From Vibrio sp. 99-8-1 (lineage in GTDB: Bacteria; Pseudomonadota; Gammaproteobacteria; Enterobacterales; Vibrionaceae): DNA of 64,000 nt. Position 1 is the stretch's first letter, and every line of letters starts with the position of its first letter. Where the stretch lies: positions 62,001-126,000 of the forward strand of contig NZ_VTXE01000013.1 in the NCBI RefSeq assembly GCF_013114595.1. The letters are read 5' to 3'. Made by a program: the position numbers and the translations under genes. Positions 57,068 through 64,000 of the stretch are shown here, piece by piece. Below the pieces are notes generated by a model. It searched no databases and was not told where the DNA came from. It was given only the letters and a program-made list of their open reading frames with translations.

Positions 57068-57985
57068 ATGAATGCAAAAATATTACTCTTCTTTCTCGCC
57101 GCTGCATTTTGTTTAACCCCTTGGGTATCTTCCCCTACAGCGCTCGTTATTGGCTTTTTACTCTCCAGTCTTGGCTTGGTACCTTCACATATCCCTGTGG
57201 CAAAACTAACCAAGAAGCTATTGGCCTACTCCATTATAGGACTAGGGTTTGGCATCCATTTTCAGCAAGCACTCGAGGTCACCGGAGATGGCATAGGACT
57301 GATTGTATTCACTATTTTGGGGACGCTGGTTCTTGGCTCATTGCTAACAAGGAAAATTGGATTAGATCGACACACTGGTTATCTGATTTCTGCGGGCACC
57401 TCCATATGTGGAGGAAGTGCGATTGCAGCGGTTTCACCCGCCATTAAAGCCAATGATGAGCAGACAGGCTTAGCTTTAGCGACGGTATTTGTACTCAACT
57501 CCGTCGCCCTATTTATCTTTCCGGTCATTGGTCATAGTTTAGGATTGGACCAACACACTTTTGGTACTTGGGCGGCCATCGCCATCCATGATACCTCTTC
57601 TGTTGTTGGCGCGGCTTCAGCTTATGGAGAAGAAGCTCTAAAAACCGCCACAACGCTCAAACTTGCACGGGCTTTATGGATCATACCTGTAGCGTTTGTT
57701 AGTACCATGCTGTTTAAAAGTGATAATAAAAAAATCACCATTCCCTATTTTATTCTTTTCTACTGTGCAGCCATAGTAGTAAGTGACTACTTACCACAAT
57801 TTGAAGCGTTATATGATGGCATATTTTCCATCGCGCAAAAAACATTGGTTCTCTGTCTATTCTTTATTGGTAGCGGTATATCGGTAGAGAAGCTACGAAA
57901 AGCCGGCGCTAAGCCACTACTATTCGGTGTCTTTTTGTGGGTAGTGATTTCTAGCTTGTCCCTTAGCTGGTTGGTGTTTTCTTAA
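57068..57985 (+). CDS. YeiH-family putative sulfate exporter (UPF0324)
   Basis: A 305-residue inner-membrane protein with about ten hydrophobic segments; the family blocks [18 protein letters not shown] and [13 protein letters not shown] are clear. YeiH proteins are annotated as putative sulfate exporters; function is not firmly known. It stands alone after a 126-base gap from the acyltransferase fusion. Confidence 0.88.
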   Translation: MNAKILLFFLAAAFCLTPWVSSPTALVIGFLLSSLGLVPSHIPVAKLTKKLLAYSIIGLGFGIHFQQALEVTGDGIGLIVFTILGTLVLGSLLTRKIGLDRHTGYLISAGTSICGGSAIAAVSPAIKANDEQTGLALATVFVLNSVALFIFPVIGHSLGLDQHTFGTWAAIAIHDTSSVVGAASAYGEEALKTATTLKLARALWIIPVAFVSTMLFKSDNKKITIPYFILFYCAAIVVSDYLPQFEALYDGIFSIAQKTLVLCLFFIGSGISVEKLRKAGAKPLLFGVFLWVVISSLSLSWLVFS

Positions 57986-58099
57986 CACAAAGTAAGCAAT
58001 AGTGGCGAAGGCGAGCAGCTCAGCAATAGCCTGAACAAGTCCTTCGCTCACTATGGCAAACAGCACGCAACTACTCACTAATACGATTAATAATTTCAT
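57920..58099 (-). CDS. Possible small single-span membrane protein
   Basis: A 59-residue reading frame opposite the 3' end of the YeiH-like gene (66-base overlap). Beginning [20 protein letters not shown], it continues into a second hydrophobic stretch ([16 protein letters not shown]) and ends in a charged tail ([19 protein letters not shown]). The pattern of hydrophobic segment plus polar tail fits a small membrane protein. No good ribosome-binding site precedes the ATG, so it is uncertain. Confidence 0.35.
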   Translation of the reverse strand: MKLLIVLVSSCVLFAIVSEGLVQAIAELLAFATIAYFVLRKHQPAKGQARNHYPQKDTE

Positions 58100-58180
58100 T
58101 TATCGACACGTTTCTGACTAATCCTTTATAGCGATATTATTAGCCAGAACTGTCTATAAAATAAATTCCGATTGGAACTA

Positions 58181-59626
58181 TCACATAACCAATTGATAGG
58201 TACTCTGGTTTTCAACAAACCATTTAGCCACCCGTTGTCGAGACACTTTAATACCATTAGTTTGCAAAAGATCTCGCGGCAATAAGTAGTAATCAATAGG
58301 CCATTTAAACTTCTCCAACTGCTGCTGTAACAGCCCCTGATAGCAACTAGGTTGTAGAGGTTGATGACTGGATATTAGCGCGACAGGACGAGCGCCAAAT
58401 TCACTGTCTTTGACGGCGACAACAAACACTAAATCAATATCTTGATGCTGAATTAGAACCTGTTCTATCTCTTCGCAATGGATATTCTCACCACCGGAAA
58501 TAAACTGATTGTCAGCCCGACCTAAAATGTGCAGTTCACCCTGCCGCCACTCACCAAGATCGCCACTATCAAACCAGCCATCATTGTCAAACGCTTGCAG
58601 TTTCCCTTTAACAAACTGCCCTTTAGCTAAGGTCTCACCAGCAATATATATACGCTGATTTACCAGCTTCAACTGTCGGTGAGATAGCACATTCCCCACA
58701 CCGCTCTGACCATCAACCACCTTTGCCGTTACTGTAGAAGCAGCTTCTGTCATGCCATAACCTAACCATGTTTCAATGCCCCGCTCTTTAGCCTGCAAAG
58801 CCAACGGTAGTGGAATCGCACTGCCACCAAGCAATACATGCGTTAACGTCAATGGTTGGTTACTATCTAGCAATCGCTGAAGTTGTGTCGCCACCAAAGA
58901 GGCGTGAGTCGCCCCATTTAGATCATCATAAAGTGATACGCCATCACCGACTTTAAGTGATGCTCCAACAGCTAACCAGCGCCATACAATAGCCAGCCCC
59001 GACACATGAAATAAAGGTAGGCTAAGCTGCCAAGTATCGGTAGAAGTAAATGAAAAAACCTCTAATAACCCCGTTGCCGATGACAAATGATTGCTAGCAC
59101 TATGTGCTATCGCTTTAGGTTGCCCTGTTGATCCGGAGGTAAAAATAATACTGACAATTGCGTCATCTTTCATTATCTCTAGATCATCGACGACTGACAT
59201 ATCGAGATCTATTTCTGCGCCACAAGCCTTTGAACTAATTCGAGGTAACACATCTGACACAAAGTGGTAATCACTGCATTCAAAACTGGTTTTATCCAGA
59301 TGCTCTGCACCTTTACCTAGCCAGATAAAATGACAGGCGAGTTGTTGAAACTTTTGCTGTAAAGGTACTGTTGGCTGAGGCGCGACCATTGCCGGAATAA
59401 CACCAAGCCGAATAGCGGCTAAATAAACGATCAACAACTCAACATCATTTTTTCCAATACAAGCCAGAACATCAAAAGGCTTAAGCCCCTGCTGAACCAT
59501 CAAATTGCTTGTATTCGTCACTTGTTGATTTAGCTGTTGCCAACTGTACTGGTGATGGGAAGTGATTAAGGCCGGAGAGTCGCCCTGACTCTCCGCCCAG
59601 AAGGTTAATGGATCCTTCGCTGACAT
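58181..59626 (-). CDS. menE: o-Succinylbenzoate-CoA ligase
   Basis: Activates o-succinylbenzoate with ATP and CoA in menaquinone synthesis. The 481-residue adenylating enzyme has the P-loop IIFTSGSTGQPKA, GYGMTEAAS, FDSGDLGEW and the C-terminal catalytic Lys in NGIKVSRQRV. It begins one base before the menC stop, last gene of the cluster menD-menH-menB-menC-menE. Confidence 0.94.
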   Translation of the reverse strand: MSAKDPLTFWAESQGDSPALITSHHQYSWQQLNQQVTNTSNLMVQQGLKPFDVLACIGKNDVELLIVYLAAIRLGVIPAMVAPQPTVPLQQKFQQLACHFIWLGKGAEHLDKTSFECSDYHFVSDVLPRISSKACGAEIDLDMSVVDDLEIMKDDAIVSIIFTSGSTGQPKAIAHSASNHLSSATGLLEVFSFTSTDTWQLSLPLFHVSGLAIVWRWLAVGASLKVGDGVSLYDDLNGATHASLVATQLQRLLDSNQPLTLTHVLLGGSAIPLPLALQAKERGIETWLGYGMTEAASTVTAKVVDGQSGVGNVLSHRQLKLVNQRIYIAGETLAKGQFVKGKLQAFDNDGWFDSGDLGEWRQGELHILGRADNQFISGGENIHCEEIEQVLIQHQDIDLVFVVAVKDSEFGARPVALISSHQPLQPSCYQGLLQQQLEKFKWPIDYYLLPRDLLQTNGIKVSRQRVAKWFVENQSTYQLVM

Positions 59627-60619
59627 TTACTCACTCTGCCAAACAATGGTTTGGTGACTAACAGGCTCAACAGGCAGATCACAATCAGGCCATGGAGTCT
59701 CAAGTTGAGCCGCAAACATCTTAATGGTATCTAATCCGGGAATGCTATTAGGCGTTAACCAATGTGCCATTCTTGCCACCTGACAAAGACCTAAGCTGGA
59801 TTCAAGACTAGAACTAAATATGACCGTAATCCCCAGTCGTTTCGCAGCCTCTACCAGTCCAACACATCGAGCCACTGAACCAATCAGAGTCGGCTTAATA
59901 ATGATCACTTTTGATCCCGTCATGTTGCCAAGATCAAAATCATCATCTCGTACCGACTCTTGCAAGGTTTCATCCCAGGCAATCGCGATTCCAGTGTCGA
60001 TGGCAAACGAAAAGCTATCACCGGGTTTTCTACAAGGTTCTTCGATAAACTCAATGCGTTGGCGATAAGAAGGATTGATGTAAGAAGCAAACTTCTCTGC
60101 TTTCTCTATCGTCCAAGCTCTATTTGCGTCTAACCTTAGTTTTAAGTCCGGAATAGTTTCCAAGAATAGGTTAGTGATCATCCCATCACGAATAGGCTCG
60201 TATAAACCCACTTTAACCTTAGCGACTTTATTATCCTTTGGCATCGCCTCTAAAACAGGCAATAAATCATCCGGATCACCAGTACATAGAGGAGCACTGT
60301 GATAACTTCCTTCCGCAGGTAAATTACCTGCTAACTCAAACTGAGCCATTGAAAGCCCAAAAGCAACCGATGGATATAGGGCGTCAAAATCTATCTCTTC
60401 TCCTGTGACCCAACGTTCTAATTCGGCCTGAGCCTGAATGCCCGCTTCACTGGTAGATTCCTGACTGAAGCCAGTAAGTGGTGCAATTTCCCCATAAGAA
60501 CTATTATCGCCATCGTGAAGTTCCACGATCCAGCCTTCTCTCTCCGTCAATTTTTCATCACGAAGAATCACACCACTGTCCATGGGTAATTGATATTTGT
60601 ATAACTTTGCTTTACGCAT
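59627..60619 (-). CDS. menC: o-Succinylbenzoate synthase
   Basis: Dehydrates SHCHC to o-succinylbenzoate. The 330-residue enolase-superfamily enzyme has the catalytic Lys in VAKVKVGLYE, metal ligands Asp in RLDANRAW, Glu in EFIEEPC and Asp in IAWDET, and the second Lys in VIIIKPTLIG. GAAGAGAG precedes the start. Confidence 0.95.
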   Translation of the reverse strand: MRKAKLYKYQLPMDSGVILRDEKLTEREGWIVELHDGDNSSYGEIAPLTGFSQESTSEAGIQAQAELERWVTGEEIDFDALYPSVAFGLSMAQFELAGNLPAEGSYHSAPLCTGDPDDLLPVLEAMPKDNKVAKVKVGLYEPIRDGMITNLFLETIPDLKLRLDANRAWTIEKAEKFASYINPSYRQRIEFIEEPCRKPGDSFSFAIDTGIAIAWDETLQESVRDDDFDLGNMTGSKVIIIKPTLIGSVARCVGLVEAAKRLGITVIFSSSLESSLGLCQVARMAHWLTPNSIPGLDTIKMFAAQLETPWPDCDLPVEPVSHQTIVWQSE

Positions 60620-60678
60620 TAACTCTCTTCCTAGAAATATTTATTTATCCCAATAACAAAAATATTGCCTAAACGACT

Positions 60679-61545
60679 TTATGGGTTTCTAGGAAACTTG
60701 GAGAAATCAGGACGACGTTTCTCATTAAATGAGTTGCGACCTTCTTGCCCTTCATCTGTCATATAGAACATCATGGTGGCATTACCCGCTAACTCTTGAA
60801 GACCCGCCTGACCATCACAATCTGCGTTTAATGCCGCTTTCAAGCAGCGGAGAGCCATCGGGCTGTGTTGTAGTACTTCACGACACCAACGTACCGTCTC
60901 TCTTTCTAATTGGTCGACCGGAACGACAGTATTCACTAATCCCATATCCACCGCTTCTTGCGCATCATAAAAGCGGCATAAGAACCAGATTTCTCGCGCT
61001 TTTTTCTGGCCAACGATACGAGCCATGTAAGACGCGCCCCAACCACCATCAAACGATCCTACTTTAGGTCCCGTTTGACCAAATTGAGCATTCTCAGCAG
61101 CAATAGTTAAGTCACACATCATATGTAAAACATGGCCACCACCAACAGCATAACCAGCCACTGCCGCGATAACCGGTTTAGGACAAGTACGGATTTGGCG
61201 TTGGAAATCCAGCACATTCAAATGATGTGTGCCACTCTCATCACGATAGCCACCATAATCACCACGAATTTTCTGATCGCCACCAGAGCAAAATGCATCT
61301 TCACCCAATCCAGTGAGAATAATCACCCCCACGCTTTCATCATAACGAGCATCCGCTAAAGCACTGATCATCTCTTTTACGGTTTGAGGACGAAAGGCGT
61401 TTCTCACCTGTGGACGCGCAATGGTAATCTTAGCGATACCATCCGCTGTTTTATGATAATGAATATCTTGATATTCAGAACTGCAGTCCTGCCAATTTAC
61501 TGGTGCGTAAAGTTCTTCTTCAGTCATTCCGATGGTTCTTGCCAT
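60679..61545 (-). CDS. menB: 1,4-Dihydroxy-2-naphthoyl-CoA synthase
   Basis: Crotonase-fold ring-closing enzyme of 288 residues. Key blocks are the oxyanion-hole [38 protein letters not shown] split across the active site, [34 protein letters not shown] in two parts, and the C-terminal [10 protein letters not shown]. The start [13 protein letters not shown] at 61545 overlaps the menH stop by 22 bases. Confidence 0.96.
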   Translation of the reverse strand: MARTIGMTEEELYAPVNWQDCSSEYQDIHYHKTADGIAKITIARPQVRNAFRPQTVKEMISALADARYDESVGVIILTGLGEDAFCSGGDQKIRGDYGGYRDESGTHHLNVLDFQRQIRTCPKPVIAAVAGYAVGGGHVLHMMCDLTIAAENAQFGQTGPKVGSFDGGWGASYMARIVGQKKAREIWFLCRFYDAQEAVDMGLVNTVVPVDQLERETVRWCREVLQHSPMALRCLKAALNADCDGQAGLQELAGNATMMFYMTDEGQEGRNSFNEKRRPDFSKFPRNP

Positions 61546-62342
61546 GATTCATTCCAATTAGTTATAAACTGTTCTGTTTGAGTCCGAATTAGCGACGCAA
61601 ATTGAGCTGGCTGTTCATGATGAACATTATGTCCAGCCTCTTTAATAGCAGTGAAAACTAATCCACTACTGGTTGCTAATTGATAAAATTTTAGATCGTT
61701 TTCACCACAAACATAATGAAAATACATTTTATATTGTAGTAGTCGATCTAATAAAAAAGGTTGTTTTGCTAACGATGTCGCCAGCAACATACGGCCAATC
61801 GCGACGCCACTATTATCTTGACGCTGCTCTACCAAGTGCGCCCTCTGTCTGTCAGTTAATGAAACAAACACCGGCTGCTGATACCACTTTTGTAACACAT
61901 GTGTCATTGGTTTATCAGTAAAACATTCCGCCCAACGTTGATCATTTTGCAAGCGTAATTGTTTCTCTGATTGGCTGGTTAAACCAAAGTTACCACCTTC
62001 AACCACACAACCTACCACCTTAACGCTGGCAAAATAGCTATTAACGATGCCATACATAAGTAGGCGTGCTCCTAACGAGTACCCCACTAACAGTATTGGT
62101 GACTGCTGTGCTGGCGACTCAGCAATAGCGCCAGCGATCATCTTACAAGTATCATCAAAACCAGTAACAATACTGTCGCGACTTGTTCCATGCCCCGGAA
62201 GATCAATAAACAACCGGTTGTAGTCGCTCAGTTGTTCGCTCACCTGTAACCAATCGTTGCTACATCCAAGCAAACCATGCAGAAAAACTAAGGTAGGCTT
62301 CTCCGTCGAGGATTCCGCTGGAACAAATTTAGTGGTAAGCAT
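61524..62342 (-). CDS. menH: SHCHC synthase MenH
   Basis: Alpha/beta-hydrolase that eliminates pyruvate from SEPHCHC. The 272-residue protein has the oxyanion [12 protein letters not shown], the nucleophile Ser in [11 protein letters not shown], and the catalytic His in [10 protein letters not shown]. It overlaps menD by 14 bases and menB by 22, consistent with tight translational coupling. Confidence 0.92.
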   Translation of the reverse strand: MLTTKFVPAESSTEKPTLVFLHGLLGCSNDWLQVSEQLSDYNRLFIDLPGHGTSRDSIVTGFDDTCKMIAGAIAESPAQQSPILLVGYSLGARLLMYGIVNSYFASVKVVGCVVEGGNFGLTSQSEKQLRLQNDQRWAECFTDKPMTHVLQKWYQQPVFVSLTDRQRAHLVEQRQDNSGVAIGRMLLATSLAKQPFLLDRLLQYKMYFHYVCGENDLKFYQLATSSGLVFTAIKEAGHNVHHEQPAQFASLIRTQTEQFITNWNESWQEPSE

Positions 62343-64000
62343 TGATAGACTTAACCAAAGCTTTGATATCGCTGGACGCTTGCTCAGACGGTGTTATCAC
62401 TTCTATCAACAGGCTACCTCGACCCGAGGTTAAATGCTCTTGAGCGCAAGAGATGAGCTCAGCCAAACTATCAGGCTTCAGGTAAGCCAAGCCAAATTGC
62501 AGAGCTGCGTACTTAAACTGATATCCATGAGGCATCTTATACAGAGCCTGTTTCTGCTGCTCAGGAACAGGCAGAAGATCAAATATAGCGCCACCATCGT
62601 TGTTGGTAACAACGATCACCAATGGCACACCACGGCTACACAAGGAGAGCGAATTTAAATCATAAAGTAGCGAGGTATCCCCCACCAACATCAGCATAGG
62701 TTGCTGATTTACCGCTTGAACACCCGTTGCAGTCGCAACCAGACCATCTATTCCTGATGCACCACGATTGGTATAAACTTGATTAGCAGATAGAGCGGTA
62801 ACCATATCCACTAAGCGTACGATTAAGCTATTACCGATAAACAGGTCATGATTCGCCGCAATCTCATTCAATCTCGCCGCCAATCTCAGTTCCGACAGCT
62901 CGTTAGCGGGCATAGCGTTCTCGGAAGCATCATTACCGCTCAAACCCGAGCAATTTACCGCAAGCTGCTTTACCTGCTTAGAAAAACGAATAAGCTCATC
63001 AGCCCAACCAAAATAACAGCCGCGCTTATCAGCCAGCCGCTTTTGCTGTTGCTTTGCCCATTGCAAAGGTTGTGCACTAATTCTGGTTAATGGCAGATGA
63101 TTTGGATTTAAGCGATCATCACCCTCTGAAACTAAAATATAGTCACATTCACTATTTTTAATAAATGCATGTATTCTTTTCGAAACAAACCTAGCACCAA
63201 ACTGTAAGATGACGTCACATTGAGCCAACTCTCGGTGAGCCTGCTGATTTTGAAGCCAAATATCATAATGCTGCCAGTCACTCGATATACCAGATTGAGG
63301 GTCACACAATAATGGCCACCCTAATGTTGATGCGAGTTGAGCTACCGCTTGTGCCGTAGCCAGATCAACTTGCCCTACCGCAATGACGCCTTTGCGATCT
63401 TGCAACGGTTCTAGAACATCACAACTCTCTATACGACAGGAGTGATACTGACAATAACTGTCTTGTTGTTTAAGCCATGGTTCAATTGGCGCGAGATAGT
63501 CACTCTCTTCAGAGATGATCTGATCCGAATAGAGAGGTTCCGGGAAAGGGCAATTAATATGAATTGCTCCCCCTTCTAACTGCTGCTTCACCATCAATTG
63601 ATCTATTGAGGTAAGCAGCCATTGAGGAGAGACTTGTCTATTTGGTGACAGTAAATTCAATGATGCCGTAATATGTTGAGCAAATATATCCACCTGTGAA
63701 ATCGCCTGATTGGCCCCACAATCGATCAGTTCGATAGGACGATCAGCCGTTAACAGCAGTAATTTCTCTTTGGTTAATCCCGACTCGGCAATTGCCGGCA
63801 GTAGATTAGCAACCGCGGTTCCAGAAGTAACAATCACAGCAACCGGCTTATTGCTGGTTTTCGCCATACCTAGCGCGTGAAAAGCTAACCCTCTCTCATC
63901 AAAATGAGTATGCAAGGTCAACTTGTTATTGCTATCCGCTTCTAGCGTCAACGGTGTAGAGCGTGATCCCGGTGCAATGCAGACATGCTCAACACCAAAT
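62329..64000 (-). CDS. menD: SEPHCHC synthase MenD (N-terminus beyond window)
   Basis: Thiamine-diphosphate-dependent enzyme that joins isochorismate and 2-oxoglutarate at the start of the menaquinone branch. The reading frame runs unbroken to the right window edge; residues IAPGSRSTPLTL lie just before the internal Met at 63951, showing that the true N-terminus is outside. VIVTSGTAVANLLPAI, LTADRP and the ThDP-binding GDTSLLYDLNSL are typical. First gene visible of the men cluster; menF would lie further right. Confidence 0.95.
   Translation of the reverse strand, partial: FGVEHVCIAPGSRSTPLTLEADSNNKLTLHTHFDERGLAFHALGMAKTSNKPVAVIVTSGTAVANLLPAIAESGLTKEKLLLLTADRPIELIDCGANQAISQVDIFAQHITASLNLLSPNRQVSPQWLLTSIDQLMVKQQLEGGAIHINCPFPEPLYSDQIISEESDYLAPIEPWLKQQDSYCQYHSCRIESCDVLEPLQDRKGVIAVGQVDLATAQAVAQLASTLGWPLLCDPQSGISSDWQHYDIWLQNQQAHRELAQCDVILQFGARFVSKRIHAFIKNSECDYILVSEGDDRLNPNHLPLTRISAQPLQWAKQQQKRLADKRGCYFGWADELIRFSKQVKQLAVNCSGLSGNDASENAMPANELSELRLAARLNEIAANHDLFIGNSLIVRLVDMVTALSANQVYTNRGASGIDGLVATATGVQAVNQQPMLMLVGDTSLLYDLNSLSLCSRGVPLVIVVTNNDGGAIFDLLPVPEQQKQALYKMPHGYQFKYAALQFGLAYLKPDSLAELISCAQEHLTSGRGSLLIEVITPSEQASSDIKALVKSINAYH

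Noticed and set aside
1..64000. Defence island, prophage or genomic island
   Set aside because: All larger genes are recognisable core metabolic, transport or regulatory genes with conserved neighbours; no integrase, phage structural gene, restriction or toxin-antitoxin gene was seen.
1..64000. CRISPR array
   Set aside because: No regularly spaced direct repeats were found; the dispersed repeats are kilobases apart.

Overview
This window looks like a stretch of the main chromosome of a gammaproteobacterium of the family Vibrionaceae, most likely Vibrio. Four things suggest this: the gene order ptsG-tatD-holB-tmk-mltG-pabC-fabF-acpP-fabG-fabD-fabH-plsX-rpmF-yceD-maf-rluC-rne; a FadR of 279 residues carrying the insertion known from vibrios; a class I-type HMG-CoA reductase; and a nitroreductase closely resembling the Vibrio fischeri flavin reductase FRase I. 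The DNA is moderately AT-rich. I see no rRNA, tRNA, CRISPR array, prophage or complete insertion sequence. Nearly all genes are chromosomal core genes.

Layout. 1-127: the N-terminus of a response regulator, cut by the window edge. 731-2119: ptsG (glucose PTS). 2412-12956: a leftward block for DNA replication, thymidylate, cell-wall and folate functions (tatD, holB, tmk, mltG, pabC), then the fatty-acid/phospholipid initiation cluster (fabF, acpP, fabG, fabD, fabH, plsX) with rpmF and yceD. 13103-18352: maf/yceF, rluC and rne, the last with a long structured leader. 18530-25728: an ABC exporter, btuCD (cobalamin import), a SulP anion transporter, a low-molecular-weight phosphatase and the cobalamin adenosyltransferase. 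26077-32538: a small membrane protein, rlmF, an unknown protein, an AsmA-family protein, udk and HMG-CoA reductase. 32598-37591: a GAF-PAS-GGDEF diguanylate cyclase, an MFS transporter, a nitroreductase and apbC/mrp. 37827-45470: metG, fadR, nhaB, dsbB, a YecA-like SEC-C protein and dusC. 45553-48379: a three-gene ABC importer. 48784-52995: yfbV, ackA and pta. 53139-57985: a Tim44-domain protein, a TetR regulator followed by an LplT-PlsC fusion, and a YeiH-family protein. 58181-64000: the menaquinone cluster menE-menC-menB-menH-menD, with menD cut by the right edge.

How the genes fit together. The fab cluster makes acyl-ACP and routes it through PlsX to phospholipid; FadR regulates fatty-acid synthesis and degradation; the LplT-PlsC fusion would take up and re-acylate lysophospholipid. 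PtsG, AckA-Pta and menaquinone biosynthesis belong to sugar uptake, overflow metabolism and anaerobic respiration. BtuCD and the adenosyltransferase serve cobalamin import and activation.

The least ordinary material is non-coding. A dispersed MITE-like repeat family is present as one intact 175-bp element and about four partial copies, and a second 270-bp element has 20-bp terminal inverted repeats. A strong promoter and a perfect 23-bp palindrome precede the TetR gene. The rne leader is closed by nested long-range stems. The nhaB and ackA leaders also hold strong hairpins, and a terminator-like hairpin sits just before the TTG start of the ABC exporter. I found no clear candidate for an entirely new multi-gene system; the best leads are the TetR/LplT-PlsC unit and the repeat families.
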